Source: Selaginella tamariscina (lineage: Eukaryota > Streptophyta > Lycopodiopsida > Selaginellales > Selaginellaceae). Taken from it: a stretch of DNA of 64,000 nucleotides. Under the pieces are notes generated by a model. It saw nothing but the letters and a program-made list of their open reading frames with translations, ran no database searches and was not told the origin of the DNA. The stretch spans positions 53,387 to 117,386 of the forward strand of contig PUQB01000708.1 of NCBI GenBank assembly GCA_003024785.1. The letters run 5' to 3'. Position numbers and translations under genes: made by a program. The stretch's first letter is position 1, and each line of letters opens with the position of its first letter. Below are positions 25,375 to 37,957 of this stretch, in pieces.

Positions 25375-27245
25375 CAGATATATATATAGAGAGAGAGAGA
25401 GACGTATATTCACGTCCGTATATATGCTTACATAGACACATCTTCTCTGGAGGTTTCTAACATTGTAATATGTCATTTCAGACAACAAAATTAGCTCCCC
25501 AAACAATTTTGAAGAACTCACCAACCTTGACACTCTCGGTATGACTGTGTGTGGTTTGTTATATATGTTATACCTTTATGTGTATGTATCCATGTTTGTG
25601 TGTGTGTGAATACTCACTCAGCTTGTTTTTCTAGTTTTGTCTCAGAATCCCATTCATAAGCTTGGAGCATCTTTGTCTAAGATGACATTGCTTAAGAAGG
25701 TTTGCCATTATTTTTTTAATTTTCTCACTAAATTAATTATTTGTGAAAACTGCAGTTATCACTTTCGCATTGTGAAATCAAAGATTTGGGAACCTCTCTA
25801 ATGAATTGCATAGCACTAGAAGAGCTACGGTTGGCACATAACAAGCTGAAGGTACTCCGTGTGTGTGTGTGTGTGTTAAACACATATAACTTCATGCACA
25901 ACTCCAGAAACTACCGAAAGAGTTAGAGCTAAACTCTCAGCTTAAGATCATTGATGTGGGAAATAACAAGGTCAAAACCTGGAAGAGCGTTGAGGTATTC
26001 ATTCTTCATCTTAGCACACACGCGCGCGCGCACACACGAGATAGTTTATTATATACGAAATTAACTAAACTAACCTATATGTATCGATATATATGACTTG
26101 AGTGGGCCACATAGGTTCTCCAACAGTTGCAAAGGTTAAAGAACTTGAATCTTCGTGGAAATCCTCTTTCTGACGACAGGAGTAACTACGCCGAAAATGT
26201 GAGTTTTTTATGTATTGAGAAATGCTTGGACGTGTCTATACATGTACATCTAATATTATCTTTATTTGGCTAAAGCATCTGTTTGTGTATGCATTTAATT
26301 GTAAATATCGAGATATAAATACATTCGTACATACATATGTGTTTATGTAAATAAATATACTGGCGAGCATACATACATTTTTTTAATTTTTTTTTTGGGG
26401 GACGGGGGTCCGTCAAAATATAACTAACTATATATAAATGAATATTCTTTTGTAGGTAAGAAATAAGCTTCCGGCTTTGGAAATATTCGATGGTCGGCCA
26501 ACTGGCAAAAACAGAAAGCACAAAAGGAAGTCAAAGCAGGATGAAGATAAATCTGAGCCACCATCCTTGCAGAAGCATAAGAAGATAAAATCTAATGAAG
26601 AATCTAAAGGTGCGCATGTACACATGCATATTAACACATACACGCACGCACAGAGAGAGAGATTCGTGCATACGTGTTCGCATATATTTATATGACATAC
26701 ATGTTCATAAAGGTACATATGTTTATAAGCACATATGATACCATAGATATGTTATAGTATATTGTATTTCATACTTGAACATTTTTGTCTATATCTGTGC
26801 CTAACTATGCGGCGTGCTTATCTACCCAAGCACTTTTGACATATATATGATATATGCATGTAGCACACATGAACAGACGCGCACGCGCACACGCACACAC
26901 ACACAATTTTTTGAAGAATCTACAGGTGACGGGGATGAGGAGAAGCCGTTTTTTGAGATGATTGCGTCCAGCAATAAGGCTGCTAAAGCTACTCCACTCT
27001 TGAGCAAGAATATGAACGAAAGGGCCGAAGAAGATCCCAATAATAAAACTGGCAAAGGTTCCAAGAACAAAAGTGGAAAGCGAGAAGATTCTAGGAATAA
27101 ACCAGAGGAGTCCAAGGTGGTGTCTATCACTGAAGGGGAGAAGGGGAAACATCGCAAAAGACCAAAGCCAAGTTCGACCTCACTAGCTCATGCACTGGAG
27201 ACAGCTGAGATCGGTGCTGGTGGCCCTTCATCCTGGGATTCTTAG
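24269..27245 (+). CDS. Leucine-rich-repeat protein (SDS22-like) with Lys-rich tail
   Basis: Eleven exons are readable: 24269-24343, about 24408-24471, 25029-25120, 25189-25270, 25482-25538, 25635-25699, 25756-25851, 25908-25994, 26115-26198, 26456-26609 and 26926-27245 (TAG). The product has about nine short LRRs of the SDS22 type (for example LKWLSLAGNKLSS, LRALILNDNKI, LEELRLAHNKL, LKNLNLRGNPL) followed by a cap (NKLPALEIFDGRP). A tail of about 150 residues rich in Lys, Glu and Ser (KNRKHKRKSK, KKIKSN) looks disordered and possibly nuclear. The family acts as a protein-interaction scaffold, often with PP1-like partners; no specific partner can be inferred. Joins at exon 1-2 and exon 3-4 are off by one base. 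Exons almost all correspond to single repeats. Confidence 0.85.
25275..25402. repeat. Compound microsatellite in LRR intron 4
   Basis: (CA)n, then (TAGA)n, (TA)n and (GA)n follow each other immediately after the donor GTAGG. Confidence 0.9.
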
Positions 27246-29489
27246 ATAAAGGTAACTCTTATATATATCTATATATATCTACTCTCTCTCACACACACAC
27301 CAGAGACAGGCATACATTCATGTGTGTCTATATATGTGTATTTATATACATTCCACGATCTTTGGCTGATAAAATATACAGACACTCTGATGGAGAGTTA
27401 TATGCTAGTCATAGACAAATACGTACAACGTTGGCACGTTTGTGTACAGATACACATTCAGAGACAGGCATAAATGCATGTACGTATACATGTTTTGTAT
27501 ATGTACATTTGCACGATCTCTCTGGCTTATAAAATATACGTACATATCCCTGAGAGAATGATTATATGCTAGTCGCACAGATATACATGTATGCTCGTAA
27601 CATGACAAAAATCAAGATACATCCCCCTCTCTCTCTCTCTCAACATACATATTATATGTATATAGTGCAATCTGTATGTACACAAGCGCGTGTTCACCCT
27701 ACTTACTGCTTTGCAGTTGCTTTCTTGACATACATGCAGAGAGAGAGACACACACATACACACAAACACAATGTATGTATGGATGGATAGATATTGGGTG
27801 AAAGTGCATGCCACCCACGTTTTTCTTTGCTGGTAGTCAAGGAATCTTGCGGTCTAATATTTTCCTCCGTTAAGCAGTATATAAATAAATATCCCAAAGA
27901 GTACTCATAAATACTCCGAACAGTATTCATCAATACAGTGGAAAACAACTAACTTGTTAAGTCAAAAGAGCACATCCTGTCCAAACTGAACATTTGAAGG
28001 TTTTATATTTACATACAGCCACGCACGCACACATACAGACACACATACACACATTGAGAGTTCTACTTCGACACGCTATGTGTAGTTGCATCTCACTTTA
28101 CCACAAGTTATAGATTTTTCTTATATCTCGTGATCTTCGTGTATGTACTTTATGTCCTGTATTGACGATTCCTTTGGCTACTAGCCTGTTTAAATATTAA
28201 TGAGCATATCTATAATATTGATAGTATAAATCATTTTTATAAACAGTGAGTTTGCATAAAGAATTAATTAATATCTGTTTATGCATAATGAGTGGGCATA
28301 CTTTGTGGTACATAATGTTATGAGTGTACTAACATACGTATACACGTACAGGAGAACAACATAAGTTCAATAGATTGTTTATGAAGTTTAATTATAGTCA
28401 AACCCGTTTTTGCAGGGTCAAACCAGGAAAAGGATATGCAAAAGCGTGGAACTTAAGCTATTCCGCTTATGTGTTGCCATCGTGGGAACAACAAAGTTAT
28501 GCAGGCAGAAGTACGCATAAAGAAAGTATATATAACTTAAACTATGTGACATTTTGTTTTAAAGTTAAGCATATTCTAATCTTTATATAAGGATATTCTA
28601 ATCGATATATGCATGTGGTAGCCCAGGTGCTTTGATCAAAACGGCAATCCCCACGGAAGATCAACATCAACACAGTTTTTAAGCATTTCAATCGCTTGAC
28701 AACGTATAGACAAAGACATATTTACTTTGTTTATATTCATCACACATGCTGCTTCTTTTTTTTTATATAAAACATATCATTCTCATGTCTGCCTATATAT
28801 ACACATACGTATGCATACATATATGTACATACTATTGTTTTATGAAGATAATATGATTAAGAATACACTATTAATTTTAAATTTACATATTTATATTTTA
28901 TCTTTACAAGTACGTTGTGTACATCTTCTCTCTAACAGAGAACAGTGTGCGTACATACGTATGTGTACATACATACGTATATGTGTGTATATATGTATAT
29001 ATAGTAAGAAACACGCACTACATATACAAAACTATAGAAATGAAGTTTGTTGTCTTGTTTTGCTGTCAGTCCACGGATCTGATCGGTTTCTGGCACGAGG
29101 GGTTAACTGGGATCAATCGGGGGTAAATTTATTTATTTATTTATTTTTAAAAATAATTAAAAAAATAAATAAATAAGACATAAACAGAGGAATATGTTAT
29201 ATGCAAGAACTGTAACTTCTGTACTCTTTTATATCCTTTTACTTTTCTTATAATACTACAAAAACTTCACTTCAGTTAAGGGCATTAAGGCAAATTTAAG
29301 GGTACGGAAGCCTTTGTTTATTATATCATTCTGTATACATTGTTTCTCCTTTTGTATAACACAAACTTACACATCTGCTACCACTTGCACACAGTCTGGA
29401 TTGTGCCGCACGGCACTGCGTGCCATTCAATCCTTCCAAAACGTTCCTTCACTAGCTCCTTGTTCTTCATATGTGTACGAATTAACCAC

Positions 29490-29521
<32 letters not shown>

Positions 29522-30198
29522 TCTGTGTGTGTGTGCGTGTGTGTATACTTTAAAAGATATAGATGAATATACTGATTGATTAAGAGACCCCACAATGGGT
29601 TTTGAGTACAGTGATTGGTTGCTGGATTGCTTGAAGTCAGTTGAACTAACTTGTTGAATGCATGCAGGAGATTTTTCTACAGTATTTCAAACATATTTCG
29701 TATTTATTTATTTATTTATTTTTTATTTATTTATATTGTTTTTATTAAAAGAAAAGTAAAACTTACTTGAGGACTTTTGTTGCCTTGTTTCGTTCTTGTT
29801 GTTGGTTGGCTGAGAGACCGCCACTTTCAGCCATTGAGGACTTGAGAAGGACATGTATTAGAACGGACTGTTCACCATGAGAATCAAATGCAAATGTAAA
29901 CACTTAAACATATATTTATATATATATATTTCTACACAATATATATATTAATATATATATATATATATAGTATGTGATCGGGCCAGCTCCACAAATGAGT
30001 AGAAAAGAATACCAATGATCATGAGGAGCAGCTAACAGTTGTCTATGTATGTGAATCAACAACGAGGAGAAACTGAAAAACATAACAAGAATAAAATAAT
30101 GTGCATGACTGCCTCCTCAACAGGAAAATCTAGTCGTTTCTATACGATGGTGGGATTCTAGAGAGAAGATGGGGGTTGTAGAGAGAAGTAGAGAAGTG
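27246..30198. other. Gene-free spacer with many microsatellites
   Basis: Nearly 3 kb without a supported gene. It holds CA/GT and GA runs (27270-27300, 27630-27640, 28020-28055), (TTTA)n near 29125-29145 and 29698-29735, and TA runs near 29490-29515 and 29900-29970. The last few hundred bases must contain the promoter of the following gene. Confidence 0.6.
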
Positions 30199-32111
30199 AT
30201 GGCAGTCATGGCATTGCACGAAGCACTAAGAAATGTTTGTGTAAACTCCGACTGGACATACTCGGTGTTCTGGACTATTCGTCCCAGGCCGTAAGTGTTC
30301 TTCGTCTTTGTTCTTGCTGAAACCCATCATGAGATGCTGCTTCTTTATTACAGGAGATTGCGTGGTGGGTTGGGATGCAAAGCCGGGGATGAAGGAAGCC
30401 TGTAAGTAGAAAGCACACACACATACCCACAGAGTTCTCATTTCAATCTGTGCAGAATGCTTATGTGGGAAGACGGGTATTGCCGTCCGGCAGGAGCTTG
30501 TTCGGCAGATGCTGGAGAAAACACAGGAGACTGAGGCGCTTGTGAGTAATCTACACAGAGTTCCGAGCAGTATGAACCTCGGGGACGATGTGGAAGAGGA
30601 GGATCCCGTGAGAAAGGCCTTCAGGAAAATGTCTATACAGCTCTATAACTATGGCGAAGGGTAAGTCAGTCCGGGTTTGCTCTCTACAGAATTCTTACTG
30701 CTAGTGCTCCAGCTTGATGGGTAAAGTTGCCTCGGACAAATGCCACAAATGGGTATTTCGTGAATCGTCCGATAACGAAACCGGTCCGCTCAACTACTGG
30801 CAGAGCTCGTTCGATTCGGTGAGTTCTTCTTGTATCGAGTCGTGTTTGTAGACTTAAACATTCCTGCAGCACCCACCAGAGTGGATGGATCAATTCTCAG
30901 CTGGGATTCAGGTGAAACATATATAGATTGTGTTGCTGGTACTCATGGGTGAATCTATGTGTAGACTATTGCAGTGATTCAAGCCGGACATGGACTTCTT
31001 CAACTCGGATCATGTAAGATTGTGAGTATCTATCTACTTGGTCTGTACGATGTTGTTGTACTTACCATGGGGTTCCAAACAGGTTGCGGAGGACCTGCAC
31101 TTCGTGCTACGAATGCGGTATACTTTCGAGTCCCTGGAGAATCAAGCCGGAGGTGGTTTCCTGTCACAGACGTTTGCTCCAATGAGGAACAGGTTCTTCT
31201 GCAGCTCCCCAACGGCAGCAGCTTCTGCACAGAATGCGGCAAATCCAGGATGGCAGAATGCAAGTCCGTACTTCCAGTCTGCCGGTTCCTCGGAGTTCCG
31301 TCTCAGGCTCGGTCTCTCTGGTGATCTCGGACAGCCCGAGGACAACAACATAACCTCTCTTAGGCTCTCGCTCCAGAACGGCAGTGAGCGGTTCGAGTTC
31401 CAGAACGGTGAGCAAAGTCCGGCATTTGCACCGGGAATGAAGAGACCGGCAAGCTCAGGAAACAGACATCCTAATGGGAAAGAGCAACCTTCTATCCAGA
31501 AGAACGCACTTCAACAAGAACGGACACCCAACCTTCCAGGAGCTCCTTCAGGCAGGGAGTCCTGCTGCCTACCCGAGCGGCGGTGTGTTTCTCGCCGGCA
31601 ACAACAACAACAACGTAGGTGGCGGGGTAACTGGTGCGGACCACGACGGTCTCATGGTACAGGTACCCCCAGTGTTTCCCAACCACAGCACCTCTGCAAA
31701 CCACACTCCACTGGTAAGCCCAGTGGGTGGTAGCAACAAGATACAACGTACCAACAGTAGCATGTCACCCATGATCCAATCTGCTCTCCAGGAAGCTATA
31801 GAAAGAGCATCACGTAGCAACTGTAGCTCACCACTCCCGCTACGTGTTCACAAGCAAGCCGACCACTCCTTTGTCACTCCTAAACAGGAACTTGGAACCC
31901 CAAGGATAACCACAGTAACGGTGCCTGTTTTGTTACTCCCAACGCCACCGCAGTGGACGGAGACGGAACCACCAGTAAAGTTCAGGTCTCTACCGCAGCA
32001 ACTGTCTGGGAGGAAACCCTCGAGTTACCACCACCATCCAGTAACAACAGTAACAGGAGAGCGGCCTCCGGTGAGATGTATCCCGACTTCATGGATGGTT
32101 TCTTTGAGTAA
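30199..32111 (+). CDS. bHLH-MYC_N-domain transcription-factor-like protein
   Basis: Exons 30199-30290, 30354-30401, 30456-30660, 30713-30818, 30870-30911, 30965-31021 and 31083-32111. The N-terminus (ALHEALRNVCVNSDWTYSVFW, then LMWEDGYC) matches the bHLH-MYC N-terminal domain of LONESOME HIGHWAY-like and so-called WNK-related plant proteins. GLMGKVASDKCHKWVF and QTIAVIQAGHGLLQLGS fit its GAF-like core. No basic helix-loop-helix is seen, so it belongs to the lineage lacking DNA-binding bHLH. The last exon is long, low-complexity and Ser/Asn/Pro-rich, ending YPDFMDGFFE. Frame changes are needed in exon 3 (near 30500) and exon 7 (near 31500 and 31890); without them translation stops early. Its 3' end converges with the GRAS gene. 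Confidence 0.7.
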
Positions 32112-33135
32112 ATATAAAAACTGGCAGGTTACCACTTAGTTGAATGTCGCTGCTGCCATTCATCACATAGCAACGAAATATGGCAGAGGGAGAATCCCAC
32201 TTTTGCATAAAGCTTTCCCACCATACATACACACAGACTGAGAATACGTATACATGTACATACCAAGTACAGTACGTATAAAGATAGAAGAACCACCGAG
32301 GCAAAGAACGCACATACACACATATATGATGTGTATGTACATACGTGTGTGTATAGATATGGTATGGTTTCAAGTGCTTTGGATTTTGTAAACTGCTGCT
32401 GCTGGTTGGTTGGTTGCTCGTTTTCAGTTTTATAATTGAAGTGGCAACATATATGATGAGGCCAAGGCGGCTTGGCGATCAATTGCTGCTTTTAGATACT
32501 GCTATCTGACAAGTGAGGTTAGTGCGTGCACACACACACACACACATGCGCGCGCATACTACGTAGCAAAATAATAGCACTACGTGTCTCCTTCTGTTTC
32601 TGTTGATAAGTCTTTGTCCACTCCAGTTGCCCCTTTCTGCGTAGTACGTTGTTTTGACATTTTCCCCTGAGATTGTATATAGATATATATAAGAAAAATT
32701 AAACAAGCACTTAATTATCAAATAGTTGGTGGGTCACTCAGCAGGAGTCAACCGCGTTTCTTTCTTCATAAAGAAAGGAGCACTAGACCCGACTATGTGT
32801 ATATATATACACATATATATATATATATATTTAAAACAGGGGCATCACTCTCCAGATGAAACAAAGTAAAGCAGATGGCGAGTTATATATATAAGAGTCC
32901 AACGTACACAGGACAAGGATGGAGGTGTACGAATACGCATTATGCCTGGACTAAGTTAAGTGGGTGTACCACCTTTGTCTGTCTAGTGCTACATGCAATG
33001 CTTCCTTGTCTTCTTGTCTTGGAAACTTGTACAGATTCTGAGTGGATATCACTTAAATACGTGGAAAAAGTTGCATTGGTTTCATTTAACAAATGTGATC
33101 ATCATTGCAGCAACTATGTACAGGTAATCGTGTTA
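32112..33135. other. Intergenic region between convergent genes
   Basis: About 1 kb shared by the 3' ends of the MYC_N gene and the GRAS gene. CA/GT tracts occur near 32525-32560 and a TA run near 32805-32830. An open frame at 32875-33192 overlaps the GRAS 3' end in antisense and shows no motif. Confidence 0.6.
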
Positions 33136-34503
33136 TCAAGGCTCCCAAGCGGATACAGAAAGAACCGGAGTCTCTTGCCAACAGAGAGTTAAGCAACCGA
33201 TATCTGCATGAAGCTTGTATCCGTCGTGTGGGTGGATCTTTAGCAGCCTCTCGGCTTGTACAAGAGCCGTGGGACTGAGTTTTCCTACTCTGAACTCGGC
33301 TTCCTCGAACCGTGTCCTCCACCTGCTACGCGTCTCGTGCCTCTCGATACGCTCTGATCCTTCACAGGCAACTATGTTTCTTATTTCCTGTCCGAAGATG
33401 AGGCGTTCCACAGATATCCTTTCGCTGCTCTGCTGTGGAAGCGTGGAGTCAAGCGAGTCGAAGATGGCGGAGTAGTAATGCAGTGCCGGAACAAACCTGT
33501 GGTGGAGCGGACCGTTGTGATCGGACTCCTGCTCAACCGTTACGACAATCTTGGGGCTCAAACCGTGGACGAGTTTTAAAACTCGGCTTACCGTCTTCTC
33601 ACCTCTTGTGTATTGCTCATCCTTGAACCTCTTCGGTTTCCTCACTCCAATGCCAAGAGAAAGCTGGTCATCTCCATTCTTGTAAGTCCGCTCTTCTGCG
33701 AGAAGCCTATGGAGCTGCATGATCGAGGCAACGGCCACTGCCTCACCGGACTTGACACCGAGCGTCTCCAGCTGCAGCTCGGCGGGGCTGGTGGCCACCG
33801 TATGAAACTGGAACGGGATGTCCAGCTGCTCGGCTGCCTCAGAGAGTTTGTGCGCCACAGTGGAGAGAACCTCCTGGTTGGAATTGACTACCGTGATGCG
33901 GAGATGAGGCGGTCCGCCTGGGCGAGTAGCGAAGGCCTGTAGAAGCGCTAGCCACTGCAGGACGTTGTTCACTCCGCACGGCTCTAGACCGACTACGTGC
34001 ACCACCTTCTCCTCTTGCATTGCGTCCAGAATAGCCTGAAGTGGAGTCAAATGAAATCTATGCTCTACGGTGCGAGAACAAACCCAAACCTGGTTCACAG
34101 TGAGGAAGCTGAACTTGAGATACGGACAGACGTTAAAGAAGACGTGCCGAGCTGCAGCGAGGTCAGTGTCCGGTGAGATCCGTGTGGAGTAGAGCGCCTT
34201 GTAGAGTCCCGGCCAGGATTTTGTAATCCTGGCAGCAAGGCCTTCCATGAAGTAAGTGGCAACGCGCTGGATGGGATCGCCGGTAAGGGAGGCAAGGCTA
34301 GAAAGCTCCTCGAGGAAGAGATTTGCGTGGTGAATGTCGTTGTTGGCAGCTGCATTCGCGCAAAGGTATAGGAGCTGAATGAGACGGAGACCACGCTCCT
34401 CGGACTGGGCAGGTGCATGTGTCTCCCCAGCAGACGGCGAGGATGAAAGTGACAGTAGAGAGTGAGAAGGGGACAGATTCTCCACCTTGATCATTCCTGG
34501 CAT
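33136..34503 (-). CDS. SCL3: SCARECROW-LIKE 3 type GRAS protein
   Basis: A GRAS-domain transcriptional regulator, nuclear; SCL3 orthologues act with DELLA proteins in gibberellin response and root endodermis growth. The whole GRAS region is present in order: RGLRLIQLLYLCANAAA (LHR1), VVHVVGLEPCG (VHIID variant with VVGLE), PPHLRITVV, LGVKSGEAVAVASIMQLH, LSPKIVVTVEQESDHN, RNIVACEG.ERIERHE and a final LCWQETPVLSVSAWEP (SAW). The Ser/Pro-rich N-terminus of about 45 residues is short, as in SCL3. One intron of 54 nt (34036-34089, GT-AG) lies after FLTVNQ; with it removed the protein aligns to SCL3 without a gap. The start at 34503 is the first ATG of the open frame; another lies three codons on. 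No frame break is seen. Confidence 0.92.
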   Translation of the reverse strand: MPGMIKVENLSPSHSLLSLSSSPSAGETHAPAQSEERGLRLIQLLYLCANAAANNDIHHANLFLEELSSLASLTGDPIQRVATYFMEGLAARITKSWPGLYKALYSTRISPDTDLAAARHVFFNVCPYLKFSFLTVNQVWVCSRTVEHRFHLTPLQAILDAMQEEKVVHVVGLEPCGVNNVLQWLALLQAFATRPGGPPHLRITVVNSNQEVLSTVAHKLSEAAEQLDIPFQFHTVATSPAELQLETLGVKSGEAVAVASIMQLHRLLAEERTYKNGDDQLSLGIGVRKPKRFKDEQYTRGEKTVSRVLKLVHGLSPKIVVTVEQESDHNGPLHHRFVPALHYYSAIFDSLDSTLPQQSSERISVERLIFGQEIRNIVACEGSERIERHETRSRWRTRFEEAEFRVGKLSPTALVQAERLLKIHPHDGYKLHADIGCLTLCWQETPVLSVSAWEP

Positions 34504-35585
34504 TCTATCTGTACAAATTCTCTGCTCGATTAACACAACACACAACTTACAACAGTTTGAGTGGGGAGATCCGAGACGCGGCCGCCATAGCCAACCACAC
34601 AGAATCACTCTTCTTAAATATGAGCGCGGGGTTTCTGACTAACGTAACGGAACAAGTAACAGAGCTTCGCACTTGTTTGTTAATGCAAACCCTAGCTAAC
34701 TTCTTTGAGTTTGGTGCCTGTTGACTATGTAGCGTCTGGACAACGACATACGTTGCTGGGACGTATACCTGCTCATTGTATTGCATGACTAACCCCTATT
34801 ACGTGGACACGTTTATCGTCACATTTAAAATGTGACATGTCATTTGAATTAAATTAATAAACAATAAATTAAATTAAATATTTAAGATTCCAGGAATCAT
34901 TAGGATTCATAAGTATTCCAACACACACAACATTCCACACGCTAATATACTCTTGTCTCGTCTTGCCAAAGCGCATTTGTCGCGTTTCTAGCAGAAGATA
35001 CCAAAGTAATATTCTGGTCAAAAACGCATATTTGTTTGGTGTCGGTGTTGACCGGTTTTAATTTTGTCAAATTGTCTATGTGCGTGTTGTTTGACATTTG
35101 GTGTCACGTATACCGCGGAGAAAAGTAAGTAGAGATTGTCCATATTTATGTATATCAAAACCATATTATGTATATATGCGGAAGATCAACACCTGTGGGT
35201 TGAAAATCTGAGAAAGTATGAACACCGTCCATATCTACAAAGAAAAGAACATCCCAACCACCCATCAATATAGACAATAACATTCTCATATAAATTATAA
35301 AAGAATGTTTTGATATCCATTGCATGACTAGAAGGGCAGAACACCCTAGACCGACATGGGATTCGAAACGCAGACATGTGAGTCTTAGACGTTGAAATAT
35401 TCTGAAACACACAGGAAAAACATAATCTATTACAAAACTCCACAACTTAAGACAGGCGTGCATGGAAAAAGGCAAGCCTACAAGCATTGTATATATCGTC
35501 CGGCCAGCGAGAATGTCAATAAACATGTAATAGCTACGAGGTTAAATATTTCAAGTACATGTATTATCCTTACCTGATTGCAGAT
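34504..35585. other. Divergent promoter region of the GRAS gene and RGP5
   Basis: About 1.1 kb between start codons facing away from each other. AAACCCTA (telo-box) lies at 34687-34694 in the GRAS leader or promoter. The remainder is AT-rich with no gene. An open frame at 35155-35526 on the minus strand has no recognisable domain. Confidence 0.6.
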
Positions 35586-36768
35586 ATGACGAGTAGGGAG
35601 GTAGACGTGGTAATGACAGTGAGTCCTCGAACTGACTTAGAGAGCTTGCTCACTGCATGGAAGTCCATACTGGAGGCACACCATCTTATCATGGTGATCG
35701 AGGAGGACTACACAGACAACGAGGAAGAGCAGAAGGCCAACTTGCAAAACCATCACCTACTCCACGACTTGGACTGCCAAATCTTCACAAAACGGGACGC
35801 TGAAAGCTTCCTCATGTCACTGGAAATGAGTTCCAGCCAGAAAACGTCCATCACCCTCGACTCCATTCTACTGAATCCTTTCACAGGAAGTGCATGCACA
35901 TCTTTCGGCTTTCTAGTATCAAGAGCTCGGTATTCGTCTCCTTCACTGATGATGTAGTCCCAGCCAAGAACTCTATCTCTGGTACCCTTGTAGACTCTGT
36001 GCAGCAGCACCTAGACAATCTCAGGACAAAATCCGCTCCCTACTACTTCAACACCCTGTATGACCCGTTCATCGCAGGATCTTGCGGTTTCGTCCGTGGT
36101 TACCCCTTCAGCCTCCGTCTGGGTGTTCCTACAGCAGTCTCCATGGTCTGTCTCTCGGTCTACCTGATTATGATGCACCTACCTCAATTGTCAAACCACA
36201 GGAGCGTACTCTCCGGTATGTAGACACAGTTGTCACCGTTCCCAAGGGTGCACTCTTTCCCATGAGTGCCACAAACTTTGCCTTCGATAGGAGACTCATA
36301 GGCCCATGCATGTTGCTCCGTCTCGGGATTGGTGTACAAGATCTAATGAACAACTCGAGTTCGAGTTCCTCTACCAATATAGATGATGTCTGGGCAGGAC
36401 TGTGTGCCAAAGTAGTCTCAGACCATCTTGGATATGGTGTGAAAACAGGCATACCATATGTCTGGAGAGGAGCTGGTGATGAGGTCTCCAAGCAAGGTAC
36501 ACGGAATGCTGCAAGTGCGCTCGCCAGTTTGAAGACAGAGTTTCGGCCTCTACTTTTGTTGGAAGATATCCTCCCCTTCTTCCAGACACTAAGGTTAAGG
36601 AACATGAACACGGTTGAGGACTGCTACTTGGAGATTGCAAGGACGGTGAAGGGAAAGTTGAGGACTCTGGATCCGAGCTTTGAGAGGGTTGCCGCGGTTA
36701 TGAAGGCATGGATTGAGGCCTGGAAAGCCACCAATGCTTCTTCCGCTTCTTCACTAGTAGTGTCCTGA
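35586..36768 (+). CDS. RGP5: Reversibly glycosylated polypeptide, RGP5-like
   Basis: A member of the UDP-arabinopyranose mutase/RGP family (GT75), a cytosolic or Golgi-associated group in cell-wall nucleotide-sugar metabolism. It reads VDVVMTVSPRTDLESLL, FGFLVSRARY, TDDVVPAKNS (in place of the class-1 DDDCFVAKDP), FFNTLYDPF-like, FVRGYPFSLR and LPDYDAPTSIVKPQER, then SDHLGYGVKTGIPYVWR. The last block is diagnostic of RGP5 (Arabidopsis At5g16510) rather than the catalytic class-1 RGPs. Length near 390 residues is normal. It appears intronless. Frame changes are needed near 35930 and at 36142 (TAVS-HGL, one base missing), after which a single frame runs to the TGA. Mutase activity is doubtful, as plant RGP5 is reported to lack it. 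Confidence 0.88.
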
Positions 36769-37220
36769 AATAACCAGCTAATGATCAAATAATTCATAGC
36801 TTAAGCTATTAATGTGTGTGTGTGTTGACTACAAATGGACAAATGAGAAGTTCGAGACGTACCTTCATTAGATAATTGCTTAAGTATACACACACATACA
36901 TATATAAAATGCGCTCTCTATGTGTGCGTCTGTGTTTGTGTGTGTGATCTGTGCGTGTGTGCGTGTGTGTCTGTGAGAGAGAGAGAGAGACCACGTACTT
37001 AATCAAAACCATTACAGAGCTCCTTAAACTTCTCCTGAAGAAGATATATTATATGCACAGAAATTTATATATATACAGATGAACATTTATCGTTACTTCT
37101 ATATCTATCAATGTATGAATGTGTTTCTGATCTATTGATCTCTATCTATTAATCCACTCTCTCTCTCTCTCTGTGTATCTGTTTCAACCTGTGAAATAGT
37201 AGAAAAACTGAAGTATCGGA
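36769..37220. other. Spacer between convergent RGP5 and DnaJ genes
   Basis: Short AT-rich spacer with CA/GT tracts (36812-36826, 36933-36972) and GA/CT runs. No gene is visible. Confidence 0.6.
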
Positions 37221-37433
37221 TCAAATTCGAGGGCCACGTCGGTCTGAGGTGTTCCTCCTGTTCCTATGCGTTCTTGCAAGTGCGAATAGAACTGCTACCA
37301 AAAACACTAAGGAAGCTCCAACTTGACCGAGTCCACAGTTTGGTAGTCGATAAGGCTGTAGCTGTAAACTTATGGAGGCGTAACTGCTAGAAGACCCTCC
37401 AAATCTGCAAATTTTACATTTCATGTATATGCA

Positions 37434-37479
<46 letters not shown>

Positions 37480-37877
37480 TACCCATCATTCTTTTCAAGC
37501 CTCCCATAATCCAGGTTGTGCTTCTGAACAAATAAACACATAGATAATGGTTTAGTTAAGAGAAGATACATTTAATAAGCATATAGTAAATCATAGACAA
37601 CTCAAATTGAAAGAGGTGTGTACGTCTCTCTCTCTCTCTCTCTCTCTGCGCGCGCATAGCTAGCTATATAAATAATTAAGTAAATATGTAGATAAATACA
37701 TGCATAAATAGATAAATACAGCGTATAAAATATATGCGTGGGTGTGTTTATAGCACCTTGAGATGATCTTCTACTGCTTAGATTGTCTTTTGTCCTCCAG
37801 TTGTACTTCATTCTTTCCAAGTGTGCGAGTCTTTCCATTAGTTCACGCTCTTCTCCACTGCAGAAATTTGCCTCTAA

Positions 37878-37924
<47 letters not shown>

Positions 37925-37925
37925 C

Positions 37926-37957
<32 letters not shown>

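Noticed and set aside
25275-25402. CRISPR-like or satellite array
   Set aside because: It is a simple compound microsatellite without spacers, in a eukaryotic intron.
25132-25533. Open frames rich in HT or VC residues
   Set aside because: They are translations of the CA/GT microsatellite in an LRR-gene intron.
32875-33192. 105-codon plus-strand open frame
   Set aside because: It overlaps the 3' end of the SCL3-like gene in antisense, has no domain and no conserved start context.
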